In this document: positions 36,843-47,267 of the stretch, in pieces
Layout: each line of letters begins with the position of its first letter
How positions within the stretch are numbered: the first letter of the stretch is position 1
NCBI GenBank assembly: GCA_003008705.1
Contig: PDUO01000044.1
Span: 188,004-252,003, forward strand
Origin: Pezicula radicicola
Taxonomy: Eukaryota; Ascomycota; Leotiomycetes; Helotiales; Dermateaceae
DNA length: 64,000 bases
Direction of reading: 5' to 3'
Notes under the pieces: generated by a model
The model's input: only the letters and a program-made list of their open reading frames with translations
Told to the model about the DNA's origin: nothing
The model's database searches: none
Position numbers and translations under genes: made by a program

Positions 36843-37815
36843 TTTTAATGATCTAGAAGATTGAGAACAAGAGAAAAGATGGAGCTTGTCTCTCTACGGG
36901 CGAGACTAGAACTGCCCTGGGGCCCAGCTAGTTATACAAGGCACGGCAGCTTATCTCCAAGCTCCAAAAATATGGTTCCTTAGTCAGGACTACGGGACTG
37001 CTGAGCAAGAAAGCACCAGGGTTATAGCCAAAGTACTAAGAACTTCTCAGTGACCACCAAGTCATAGACAAAGGTACTATACGTCAGTGCCAATCACACT
37101 TTCCTATTCAAGGTAGAGGAACCCTCTTGCTATGAGGAGCCAGGGATTTTTCCAAAACTCATGATCGTGGCACAGCCCATTCATGAGCTGCGGGGTGTTG
37201 GGGGTTGGGGAATGGGGGAGGGGGAGCGGGGCGGTAAGAGAGCGGCACGACCCTTCGCAATGCATATCTACGCCGTCTAACAGCGTCGGACGTATCAAGC
37301 CAATGGTTCGGCTTTTTAAAGTACAACTATTAAGTGCCGTAGCATTTGTAGAAGTTATATTAATTAATCCATACTAATAGTAGTGAAGAATTCTTCGCAA
37401 TGCATATTTACGCCGTCTTACAGCGTCGGAAGTATCAAGCAAATGGTTCGACTTTTTAAAGTACTGTACAACTATTAAGTGCCGTAGCATTTATCGAAGT
37501 TATACTAATTAATCCATACTAATAGTAGTGAAGAATTCTTCGCAACGCATATCTACGCAGTCTAATAGCGTCGAACGTGTCATCAAATGGCGTGGTGCTG
37601 CAGGAATAATGGTTTAGATGCTTAGCGAGGGGGGGAAAGTGGACTTTCCATGCCAAAGTAGTCGGTAGTTACGTCCTAGATACTCTGACTACCACTTCTC
37701 CTCTGTCTATTTGAGTACACGATGCGGTGATTACATTCCACGTTTACCCCTTTTGGTCCTGAACTTGCCCATGCCCATACTCTAACTACATACGTAGCTC
37801 TTCGCTTTACTTCCT
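36843..37815. promoter_or_regulatory. Shared divergent upstream region of two UstYa-like genes
   Basis: Genes at 36153-36842 (minus) and 37816-38541 (plus) are head-to-head. The spacer contains a G-rich run (about 37195-37235) and the 37253-37600 tandem repeat. It must carry both promoters; no specific binding site is claimed. Confidence 0.5.
37253..37600. repeat. Tandem repeat, unit 140-145 bp, about 2.4 copies
   Basis: Unit starts CTTCGCAATGCATAT are at 37253, 37393 and 37538. Each contains TACGCCGTCT(A/T)A(C/T)AGCGTCG and a TTTTTAAAGTAC...ACTATTAAGTGCCGTAGCATTT stretch. The third copy is truncated. Confidence 0.85.
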
Positions 37816-38541
37816 ATGATGGCTCTCAAGCAAGCGGCTTCACTCTCAGAATTGCAAGACAGCTTGCGTGGCGGCTACAAGAAACTAAGCTCCGATGGAG
37901 AGGTTGACTTAGCGATGGACCAAACCCAAACCTTCCAACTGCACTTCCAGTCTCGAGCTCACAGGATCCATCGCTTCCATGTTCTCGTCATCTTCCTCCT
38001 TCTTCTCGTAACGTCGAGCATCTTCATTGTCATCTTTCTCAACACAGCCAACCACGCCGAGTATCACAACTTGAGACCCATCAATGCCTCAGCAAACCCC
38101 GGCGATAGCTTCTCGGAATGGATCGACTGTGGTCAAACAGCCTTCGAGGCCCGCGACCGGGGCTGTATATTTGACCTTATGCTCTCAACATGGATTCACG
38201 AGTCCTGCTATGACGACGAGATGATGAATAGGTATCTTCTAGAGGGAAACCATACTTACTTTTACGATGAGGATATGGTGCATGAGATGCCCGAGGAGGA
38301 AGCTCGGCGTGGAGAGTATAAAACTCTTTGGACGGACGGGGAGTTCCATCTTCGGCACTGCGTTTATTTGATGGATATGCAACTACGGGCATACGTGACG
38401 GGCCGGCCAATCGAGGTGTCAATATATAACTTCAGGCATACGCAGCACTGTGTTAACATGACGCTTTGGCATGATCGGGATGGAAAGAAGACAAGATTGC
38501 ACGCATTGCTCGGCAAATGTGGCTTTCCAAAGACGAGATAG
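37816..38541 (+). CDS. UstYa-like membrane protein with paired HxxHC motifs (b)
   Basis: Single exon, 241 residues; the second ATG (37819) is an equally possible start. Same architecture as the protein at 36153-36842: soluble N-terminus of about 55 residues, one membrane segment (FHVLVIFLLLLVTSSIFIVIFL), then CGQTAFEARDRGCIFDLM, WIHESCYDDEMM, first HxxHC motif in FHLRHCVYLMDMQ, and second in FRHTQHCVNMTL. The alignment of Cys and His positions with the upstream gene shows they are paralogues. The C-terminus retains a Cys (GKCGFPKTR). Expected role: a membrane-anchored oxidative tailoring enzyme of the UstYa type. It lies in the putative secondary-metabolite cluster and converges on the canonical UstYa gene. 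Confidence 0.75.
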   Translation: MMALKQAASLSELQDSLRGGYKKLSSDGEVDLAMDQTQTFQLHFQSRAHRIHRFHVLVIFLLLLVTSSIFIVIFLNTANHAEYHNLRPINASANPGDSFSEWIDCGQTAFEARDRGCIFDLMLSTWIHESCYDDEMMNRYLLEGNHTYFYDEDMVHEMPEEEARRGEYKTLWTDGEFHLRHCVYLMDMQLRAYVTGRPIEVSIYNFRHTQHCVNMTLWHDRDGKKTRLHALLGKCGFPKTR

Positions 38542-39192
38542 CTGGCTTAATACGTGGTGGCACTAAACTGTAGGAACAGAATTGCACAGTTTATTAGAAG
38601 TTAAGTGTAGCATAAGATTAGTGCAGTTAGTAATACCATGTATGCAGTTTTCTTCTTTAGATATCGTAGCAGTGTCTGTCAGATATGACCAAACTTGCTA
38701 CTCTCAGTATTTTCCCCACTGAGTAGCACCCCTCTTGTTAACAAATCTTAAGTATTGGATAATTCTTCTAACTTAAGCTGTAGCACCTTCCTTTTAAGTT
38801 TGGAGAAGAATGCCGCAATACGCAGATTGTAACCTATCACTCTCGCCGATCTATCTTTTGTTCTTGGACATTCGAAACCCAACAATTTTGAGCTATGCAG
38901 AGTGCGAAGGATTCGTGGGCATTTGAAAAAAGAATCCGTATGCTGGGAGACTAGTATCTACCTGGCTGTACATATGCAACCTGGTAGATTGAAAGCAAGA
39001 AGGGTTACAGGGGCAAGTCGACGTATAGGGCCAAAAAGATGGGTGGTCAATAAATGTATTCAGAATAACTAAAGCCGTTTAAAATGACATGGGAGCTCTA
39101 CCACACCTCGCACAAACTCTCATGCCCCGAATACCCTCATCTTAGTCGCACTAAACTCTCGCCGCCCAAACTAAATCCTCCCAAGAATCACT

Positions 39193-40204
39193 TTACAAGA
39201 TGAACTTTTCATCAGGGTTGGCTCCGTTCAGATGATTAGGGTTCGTAAAGTTCGGTCCCATATACTTGTACCAGTCGTCCGCGGCGCGCAACTGTTTGGC
39301 TCCGGGCGGCTTCCTGACAATGCTATTGTACTTGTCCACGTCAATCGTGTTTTCAAGACGCCAACGCGTTATGGCTTCAAAGTCGATACACTGCCGGTTA
39401 ATACTGAAAATTGGGAAGGGTCTATCGTGGTTTTCAACCCAGTGGTAAGGGACAAGGTTGAGATTGCCACTGCACTGGAGCTCCTGCATAAGTATGTCGA
39501 CACAGTGGTCGACGTGAAATTTCCATTCAGGCTTTTCACGACCGCCGGAAACCTTAGGATAGAGATCTCCATATGCTATCTGTCGGAGGGTATTCAAGCA
39601 ATGGAGTTGGTGATATACGTCGAGAGCTGCCACATAAGCGTCATCACCAAGACCCCATTCTTCATCATCTAGCTTGGAAGCCGTAGAAGGGTCTACACCC
39701 ATTGCTCGAAGTTGTGCTGCTGTCACGGGAATGATTCTGTTTTTTTCATATTCCTGCCATTGACTTTCTGTCTCATCGTTGATTTGTCGGGCAATAGATA
39801 GGTTCTCTGGTGGCCAGAAGGTGCCATTGATCTTCTTGACCTGCCACTCGAGCCGTATAAGGTCATGAATGGGCGCTGTTGAGAATTAATACTCATAATA
39901 CAGACCAGTCTGGCAGGAACCGCTATGAAATTGGGGTTTTACTGTACGCTGAGGTTCTCCTGAAGTTCGCATTGAGAACAAGGTAGTTGTCGTAAAACCA
40001 CGTTCCGAAGAGCAAGCTTGAGAAACTAAAGACAATAATGTTCAATGACGATAGTATAATCATGAAATTTCTCATTGGTCGACATGAAACTCTCGATGGT
40101 GTCTTCTTCAGGAGTAAGGTCTGTCCCTCCTCATCGTCACCATCGGAGGTTGAGTCTCTCGACTCTAAGGGGCTCGAAACTCTGCTGTACTCAGTATTCT
40201 TCAT
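39193..40204 (-). CDS. UstYa family (DUF3328) oxidase
   Basis: Exons 40204-39943 and 39875-39193, intron 39876-39942 (67 nt, GTAAAA...ACAG), 314 residues. N-terminus is Ser/Glu-rich and cytoplasmic. A single membrane segment follows (FMIILSSLNIIVFSFSSLLFG, about 47-67). The DUF3328 domain contains the two diagnostic motifs, YHQLHCLNTLRQ and FHVDHCVDILMQ, and the typical EWGLGDDAYVAALDVYHQL lead-in. Members convert linear core peptides to cyclic products in dikaritin and related RiPP pathways, and also act in cyclochlorotine biosynthesis. Its start is 588 bp from the start of the secreted-peptide gene at 40793, on the opposite strand. It is the best-conserved UstYa member here and looks intact. 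Confidence 0.92.
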
Positions 40205-40792
40205 GATGGATGCTAAGGGGAATCATAACCCATCTCTAGCGAAGAGAGAAAAATAGGGACCCCAAAGACCTTTCTCGCTAGATCGGCACGACGAAAATCA
40301 GCACTCAACTGTGCCGCAATGAATGCACCCTTTGTTCAACCTTTTAGGTCAGATGCAGCCTTTGGATACACACCGCTGTGCTTTTGCGGCGTGAAATGCA
40401 TTCATGCTGACTTTATTAGTATATGCTCCGGTGTGGCAAAGAATCCAACAAGACCGGTACGAAACAAGGTTGATCAATGCCACTTAGCACACCATCGGCT
40501 AATACAATTCGCAATTTGCCGACCAAGCTAGCAAGTTATACACTAGTGCTTTGGGATACGGGTGCATGCTTTCTTTTCCGTCAAACTATATCCATTCTAC
40601 TATGGACATCCATTTATACCCTGCCACAAGTTTGGTTTGAATTCTATAAAGCTCTGGACATCGGCCCTCAAATTTGTGAAATCTTGAAAACCCAAGAGCT
40701 TGCAATTCAAATCATCACAATACTCCAACAAATCTACAGTTCTACTTCTCACTTTTATATACCGTATCTCAGAATCCAACACTTTCGCCATC
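40205..40792. promoter_or_regulatory. Bidirectional promoter between UstYa and secreted-peptide genes
   Basis: The two genes are head-to-head with 588 bp between start codons. A TATA-like TTTTATATA lies about 40 bp upstream of ATG 40793. Shared regulation is inference. Confidence 0.5.
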
Positions 40793-41045
40793 ATGCAGAC
40801 CACTCGTATTATTTCCGTTTTTGTCAGCTTCCTTTTTGTGGCTGTTGCTATCGCTCTTCCTCAGCCAGTATGTCTAACACTGCCCTTTGGGAGTGACCAA
40901 GTATGCTAATGATATTATAGGACCGTCGTGACGCTGAACTTCCGGTCGCTGGTAAGACTGAGACGCTATGCCAGTGAACACAAAGAAGCAAGCTAATGGG
41001 CTGACTCGTATAGAGTACAATGACAACAATGCCGTCGAAAAGTAA
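40793..41045 (+). CDS. Small secreted peptide, candidate RiPP precursor (3 exons)
   Basis: Exons 40793-40867, 40921-40951 and 41014-41045. Introns 40868-40920 (GTATGT...TATAG, branch GCTAAT) and 40952-41013 (GTAAGA...TATAG, branch GCTAAT). The product has 45 residues. The first 22-25 form a clear signal peptide (MQTTRIISV, then a hydrophobic FVSFLFVAVAIALP). The rest is a 20-residue hydrophilic peptide with a dibasic Arg-Arg near its start (QPDRRDAELPVAEY, then Asn/Asp-rich and ending EK). Two short introns with consensus branch sites in so small a frame argue for a real gene. Signal peptide, an intron at its boundary, a Kex2-like dibasic site and a Tyr-containing tail, plus the divergent UstYa gene, fit a ribosomal-peptide precursor. 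Against it: no repeated cores. A small secreted effector is the alternative. Confidence 0.6.
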
Positions 41046-41858
41046 AGAAAGATTCACGAGTAGTAGGCGAGGCGAGACTGCTTTTTGACCCTCGGACTCC
41101 GTGCTACTATTTCAGGTGCTTGGTTGAGTTTGTTGCTGATTCGGAGGACTAAGGTCAAGGGTGAATTGAGCTGCAGAAGTAGTTTAGACAACTCTGATTA
41201 TGTTTATAGCCGCAAAATATACTACCAGCTTAACCTACTGTCAAGTCTCTTTACTTCAATATACGCAACGTTGCACCAGAGCTGTATTTCAGACTAGCTA
41301 GAAATTTTGACATTGGCCTTTTGAGACAAATTCCTATGCAAGACGCCGGTGGATGGCTAGAAAAAAGCACTTATACACAAGCTTCCCGGACTAAGCGAAG
41401 GTCTTTTAGTTGGTTTTATATCCTACCAAGACCATTAAGCACAAGTCGATCAACTCAAGTCGACTTAAATGAAGTCGAGTTTTGGTGTTCTCGGCCTAAG
41501 CTCAAAAAAATGGTCCGATTTTAATGCCGTCAGCCTTCGTACTCACAGAAATAAAGACGTCGTCAATGTCTCTTCCTGCGTGTTCTCAATTGATTAGACG
41601 GGTCACTATGTCAGCCTAGGAACCTGGGTAGTAGGTAGATTCTGCGTGCGGGGTTTTCGCTCCCAGAACACTCCTCTGACGATCGACACCTAACTAGGTA
41701 TACAGGCATGTATCTTACTTGTTCTACAACCAAGAATGTGCAAATTAAGGAACCCTAGGTGTTTGGTCGGCTTACATGTAAAGGGTTGTTATTTTAGGCT
41801 TAAAGCGGGGGTAGGGCTGTTATAGCTCGTTAATGTAACAATAATTATTGGTCAAGGT

Positions 41859-42309
41859 ATCGTCGGTATTCACTTAGGCCCCTCCTAATACACGTTTATT
41901 TTTAGTCGGAGAAAGCGAGTTGTGTAGGCAAGCGAGCTATGTAATTTTAAAACACACCTAAAAATGCCTCTTTTTTATATAGAAATTTTAGAAATTTTAG
42001 AATAGAACCTTCTACTTCTATAACATTTTCTACATAAATTTAAGTATAATATTATATTTATATAAAAAAATTAATATAATAAATATATATATTGCATTAT
42101 AAAGTTAGAAAATAGAATTTTTATATGTATGAAAAGTTGTAATTTTACCTATAAAATTAAGGTAAAGTTGATTATATATATAGAATCACCACTAAAATCA
42201 AAATTACACAGCTCGCTTAATAGCCGGACCCGCCTCCCACTGCGCTATCGCTTGTCCCTCCGCAACTCGCTTTCGTACATTAGGAGGGGCCTAAGCGAAT
42301 ACCGACGAT
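41859..42309. mobile_element. 451-bp foldback/MITE element
   Basis: Left end ATCGTCGGTATTCACTTAGG and right end CCTAAGCGAATACCGACGAT are inverted repeats. Similarity extends inward for about 100 bp (GCCCCTCCTAAT, AAAGCGAGTTG, CGAGCT(A/G)TGTAATTTT). The AT-rich core is non-coding. A nearby tandem copy of the flanking DNA (42408-42482) lacks the element. Confidence 0.7.
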
Positions 42310-42482
42310 TAGTTGAATGTTGGGGGTTATTTCTACGCCACATCCACGCCGCATCCTCTTCCTAGTCTACCTTATAAAGAATAACAAATTATCTTCATAT
42401 AGTAGGCGTGATAATAATTGTTGGTCAAGTGGTTAAATGTTGGGGGTCATGCATATTTCTACGCCGCATCCACGCCGCATCC
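42300..42482. repeat. Direct repeat flanking the foldback element
   Basis: TTGAATGTTGGGGGTTATTTCTACGCC... at about 42312 is repeated as TTAAATGTTGGGGGTCATGCATATTTCTACGCC... at about 42433. Both are followed by ACGCCGCATCC. Upstream flank AATAATTATTGGTCAAG (41840) matches AATAATTGTTGGTCAAG (42413). Confidence 0.7.
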
Positions 42483-42626
42483 TGCCTTCCATCCTCCTAG
42501 GGGGGAGGTCCTAGGGGGAGTTCCTTCGGCTCCGTCTATCGTCCCTTTCTGCTCGCCGCCGACTGTATGCAATCGCATTCTCCCTGAACTCTCTTTTTCT
42601 CGTGGTCGAGTCAACTACTATTGACA

Positions 42627-43019
42627 ATGAACATGGCCAAGTATGATCGCGTTTCCTCCTCCGAGGACTCGTCTAATGAGCACCTAATGCTAGATGACTC
42701 TTCCTCACTGTATTCTCCAACCACTGGCCGCATTGTATGGACTACCTGAGAAAGGCAGGTTTTACACAATCATTTTGAAGATGCTATTGAATTTAACAAC
42801 ATACAGACTATACTCTGTTGGGCGGACGGCACTATCGAGCGAGAGTCACTCTTAAGGAATGGCAGTAGGTCCTGGACAATAGATGGTATACAGGACGTGC
42901 GGCAGTGCGGAAATAGCCGCTCTCTCATTAAGACAATGCGGGATCAGGTAAAAATGTTACTACAGAGCCGTTCCCTGCCTGAATGGCTGCATTGGTGGGT
43001 TTATGCAAATTATTTCTGA
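42627..43019 (+). pseudogene. Unknown ORF interrupted by in-frame TGA
   Basis: From ATG 42627 the frame reads a Ser/Asp-rich N-terminus (KYDRVSSSEDSSNEHLMLDD), reaches TGA at 42747-42749, and continues in the same frame for another 89 codons to TGA 43017-43019. The second part looks coding (DAIEFNNIQTILCWADGTIE, ending PEWLHWWVYANYF). I do not recognise the family. The N-terminal style resembles cytoplasmic tails of small membrane proteins such as UstYa members, but no membrane segment or HxxHC motif follows. Confidence 0.4.
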
Positions 43020-43475
43020 ATCCTTTTCAAGGACGAGCTTGTAAAATCGTACCTACTCTGAACTATAGTTGAGTTTGTGAGGTGTGTGAGCAAGAATGCT
43101 ACTCGCTGTTATAGTAGAATAGATGATTGTGTGATAAACACCATCTGCCGTAAATGATCGAGGCAGTGATCTCGGTGCAAAATACCGTGAATAGCACTGT
43201 CAGGCGGGTAGTCTAATGGTCGGCAATAAGTCTATCCGTTCCGGAACCTCTCTACGAGTACAGTGACAGTGCCTTAATCTTGCAGGCTGAATGTCAGCAA
43301 CCACCCTGTCTGTTGGTTCTCCGCTCTCCGCTACACCGCGTGCGACCTACCATCGTTGATATGCCGTCTACGGCACTCATATCATCTTTCCTTCACTTAA
43401 ATCAACGTCTTCTCTAGTCTTTTAAACCTTCCCCTTCTTACATTTACATTATCATTATCGGAAGACCGCGTCGAA
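43020..43475. other. Upstream region of the DUF924 gene
   Basis: About 450 bp. CT- and CA-rich just before ATG 43476, consistent with a 5' UTR. No other element seen. Confidence 0.4.
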
Positions 43476-44381
43476 ATGGCCGATCAAATGAGCACTCTTC
43501 TTACCCCTGAACTATTTGAGACGCTGGTCAATGCCAAGCTCCCTTTCTCTATGACAGAGCCGCTTGACTTTGAAGATGTTGGCCAGAAGCAGTTTAAAGG
43601 CAAAGCACCAATCCCCAGCGAATTGGTTGAGCGCGTCTGGCCAGTTCTAGAAGGTCTCAGCAAGCTCGGGCTGGCATCTATACCCGATCTATTGCAGTTC
43701 CTCCCGCCCATCGCCGATGACGATTTTCCACGCCAGGCGCTAGGACTGCAGCTACTTCTAGACCAGATGACCAGGTCTATATTAAGAGGTATTGACGGCC
43801 GCTGGAGAAGCGCATATTTCGATATCATCAGTCTAAAATATGCGCATACCTTGGACGCGCTGCTCGAGGAGCAGAAGCCGTGGTCATGGAGTCGCTGGAA
43901 GACATTTGCTACGCTCGACTTCTGGGTCCTTGCCCGAACTTGGTATATCTGCCCGTTTGTCCACTCAGACGAGGCCTCAGACCAAGAACGCGCGCTGATA
44001 TTCACCGAAGAGACTCGCAATGTCGTCGAAAAAGAGACTGGGACTACTGACCCCTACCGTGCAGAGCGAGATTCCATTTTGTCTGACATTTATGGTGTTT
44101 ACTTGATGCTCAAAGAAGGACCACCTGGAGCTGGGGCGACAGTCCAGATGTACGCGTATTGGATGTGCAAGCTCATGGACATCCATAAGCCCGTCGTAGA
44201 CAAGTTTGGGCGTTATCCCTACAGAAACGCCTACTTCGGGAGACAAAACACGCCAGAGGAGGAAGCATGGGCTAAGAAGCGGGCTGGATTTTCCATGGCG
44301 TCCGAGGAACTCCAGAGTCGTCTGAAACAGGACATAGATGCCGGAATTTGGACGCCTCTGGGCGCTGGTCGAATTGCTTGA
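43476..44381 (+). CDS. DUF924-family protein
   Basis: Single exon, 301 residues. The C-terminal two-thirds match the DUF924 (TPR-like helical) family: FPRQALGLQLLLDQMTRSIL, the central WYICPFVHSDEASDQERAL (equivalent to the bacterial PFMHSE..ADQ motif), and the diagnostic HKPVVDKFGRYPYRNAYFGR followed by NTPEEEAW. Biochemical function of DUF924 is not established. The N-terminal 60 residues are less typical. It lies between the UstYa genes and the tyrosinase, but co-function is only suggested by position. Confidence 0.85.
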   Translation: MADQMSTLLTPELFETLVNAKLPFSMTEPLDFEDVGQKQFKGKAPIPSELVERVWPVLEGLSKLGLASIPDLLQFLPPIADDDFPRQALGLQLLLDQMTRSILRGIDGRWRSAYFDIISLKYAHTLDALLEEQKPWSWSRWKTFATLDFWVLARTWYICPFVHSDEASDQERALIFTEETRNVVEKETGTTDPYRAERDSILSDIYGVYLMLKEGPPGAGATVQMYAYWMCKLMDIHKPVVDKFGRYPYRNAYFGRQNTPEEEAWAKKRAGFSMASEELQSRLKQDIDAGIWTPLGAGRIA

Positions 44382-44767
44382 GGCATCAGGGACAAGGTTG
44401 TAATGAACAAGATGAGCCCTCGGTGCCAGAAGAGGAGGAAGGTTCAGGAGCGTGTGTTAGAGGAGGTCTAGTTTAGAATCTAAGATGGAAGGCCTCTGTT
44501 TAAGTACAATGAAAGAAACAAGTAATCTGTTTAAACAAAAATCTATAATATACAAGTAAATTCTAGAGGATCGGATAGAGAAATAATCAAGTAGTCTAGT
44601 AGAGGAAGGTATACTAAAGAACAAAAATTTGGGAGGGGGCACGAGGGCACGTTCTCCTTAGAAAAGAGCTAAGGCCACACTATGTTGTGAGAAGAATCTA
44701 CTTTAAGAGAATGAAGGATGTATTTTTGGGGGGATCCTGCTTAGGCTCCCTAGAACACAGTTGTATA

Positions 44768-45146
44768 GAGTTGACAACTTCGCACAGTAGAGCCGAATAG
44801 GAAGTAAATCATGATTAGTTTATGGAAGGGAGAGTAGGAACGTGACTAAGTAACCTAAGTAGAGAGTAAGGCGAGGGTAAGTAGCGCCTAAGTAGAGCAG
44901 TAATACTAATTAACTATATTAGAAGTAATATAGGTTAAGATTTAGTATAGATTACTATAGTAATCTTATTGAATCTAAACCTCCCTTTACTCCTATACAA
45001 TTAGTCACTATCGCCGCGCTACTTAGGCACTACTTACCCTCGCCTTACTCTCTACTTAGGTTACTTAGTCACGTTCCTACTCTCCCTTCCATAAACTAAT
45101 CATGATTTACTTCCTATTCGGCTCTACTGTGCGAAGTTGTCAACTC
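44768..45146. mobile_element. Near-perfect palindromic MITE with TA duplication
   Basis: 379-bp element whose arms of about 130 bp are almost exact complements (GAGTTGACAACTTCGCACAG at the left end; CTGTGCGAAGTTGTCAACTC at the right). They continue inward through the complement pairs for TCATGATTAGTTTATGGAAG and GGCGAGGGTAAGTAG. The loop is about 85-120 bp. TA is present on both sides (44766-44767, 45147-45148), a Tc1/mariner-type site. The arms are far better preserved than those of other elements in the window, suggesting a younger insertion. Confidence 0.82.
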
Positions 45147-46984
45147 TACACGATTATATTCAAGGGGACCAAGTTGGCTCCCTTCCCCTTGAATTTTTTG
45201 TACCTCTGGAAACGGCGGGCTTCTCTTACACTTCCGGAAATATTGAGGAGAAAGAGTTTCTCCAAAGGGAAAATTTGTTAACTTCAAGGGTGCCCATTAA
45301 GTCAGGTGGGAACGGATAGCATATATGTCTGCAAATTCACTCTACAGAGGGAATTAGGAGCTGTGAGCTGATGAATACGGAAGCGTGGAAACACGTAGTA
45401 GATCTCATTTATAGACCTGACGAAAATCAAAGACAACAAGACGCACTCAGTCATCATATTAGGACTAGGACTATACACGTAGCGATATACCACGTAAAAG
45501 AACGACTAGGGGGTAAGGAGAAAACAAATCTAAAGATGCTCGCTTAAATCGATGTTGAAACTTCTAGACCAGCGGCTTGTGCTATCAGCCTACTGGTGCT
45601 TGAGACAGGTTGGATATATCTAATTATCCCTGCCAACCACAATGATGTATCTTAAGCTTTGATAATTCTCAAATGAGCAGGCGTCTTGTATTGTTAGCTT
45701 AAGAAAATACTATACTCGATATCCGCACTTACGGCTATGACAATACTTCCCTTTGCTTCTCTTCCGTAGCACAAGCTATAGGCACAGCTGTCTATATTCT
45801 GAAGTTAGATCACATTTAAGAGAGGGGCTTATGTATTAGAACGTACGGTCTTTGCAAAATGCGCCATCAAGTTTAACCTTTTTGCGACAATAACCACTAT
45901 CCTCATGACAAGTATCTGATCCGAGCAGTATTAGGCAGAGAACTTTTAACTAAAACCGTCTTTAGCTTACGCTTTAGAGAGTATATACTCCCTTCCTCCT
46001 TCCAAAGAGTACAGCCGATTGTTTTGTAGGCGCATAGGTCTGGATAGCTATTAGTTCCTATACGTAGAGACGTAAAAGCAGAGGTAACGCTACGCTGTTC
46101 ACAACGGATATAGTAGCGTTTTGAACTACTATAGGAAGATAAAATGGTCAACTGATAATGATCGTATATAGGTAGGTCACCGTGGGTATATTGTGAAATT
46201 CATTGATCTAAATGTCGAAAAGTCAGTGTAACTTTCAGTTGAAATATAATGCTGCTTACGCTTTTTACACCACGAACTCCCACTCTGTCTATGGTTTAGA
46301 CACCCTTCTCACCAGCTGCAACGATTGTCTGTGCCTCAGATTGTATCCCTGTGCTTTGGTATGTCTCTAAAGAATCCTACGTTCGTCGCAGTATTGAATT
46401 CCTTCAGCGATTATCCTACGGACACACTTCCCATTGTAGGCTTGGCATTTATCTAGCAGCCATGTGAGTAGGAATTGGTATAACGTTTATAAGGGCATGC
46501 CTGACGTAATACGTAATACTGGGACTCTAGTTGGCCTCCACGAGATACATACTCAGTGCACTGCGAGTCTTTAAATTGGCACATCAGCGAGTATGAGGGA
46601 GCTGGATTCTGTATGATAGAGTTGCCAAAGTCATCAAGGCGGTGATGTTGATCCTCCATATTTTGGCGGCTCATTTGCTGAAACTTAAATATATAGCCAA
46701 GGAAGAAGGGGAAGGAAGCAGGTACTGTAGTGCAATAGATATATTCACAGCCTGATATACTGCTGCCTAACTTGCTTGGTGCCACCCAACTTATTACCCT
46801 GTCCGAACACCAAAAGAATAATAATTTTTTAAAGTGCTTATGAAATTTCAAAAACTTTATAGATTATAAAGAATATTCTAAATAACCCGAATATAACGTT
46901 GCTTCCCCAGAATTGTTAAGCATAGCCGAAAAAGAAGGGTTTACTTTGCTTAAAAAAATATAGAAAATTACTTTACTGAGTTCT

Positions 46985-47267
46985 GTCGGCCATTTGGTCA
47001 CGTGTCAGTATATCTTCATTATGTGGGCTATAATTGCTTCTTCGATTTCGGGCCTTTTGGGCACTAATTTGATTTTATATTATAGCGCTCTATATACATT
47101 TGCCTTGTATCTAAAATCGGTTATTTTATATAGGATTTAGGCACTAATTGATGCCCAACCTATATATATAAAGGCCCACTACCTCCTACTTATTTATTTA
47201 GAATTAGACAATTCAGATAGTTCTCCTATTTTACCACATTTCCCACATATCGTGATCGAGGGTTTAT
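46985..47267 (+). repeat. Dispersed repeat, copy 2
   Basis: Shares both ends with the reverse complement of 14501-14810: GTCGGCC..TCACGTG, AGTATATCTTCATT, and GTGATCGAGGGTTTAT. The interior is diverged and TpA-rich. Confidence 0.5.

Larger units (their letters stand above)
41046..42626. other. Intergenic, contains a foldback element and a direct repeat
   Basis: No gene supported. It holds the 41859-42309 inverted-repeat element and the duplicated sequence of 42300-42482. The interior 41950-42180 is very AT-rich. Confidence 0.5.

Noticed and set aside
37253..37600. CRISPR array
   Set aside because: Units are 140-145 bp and contiguous without spacers, and the genome is fungal.
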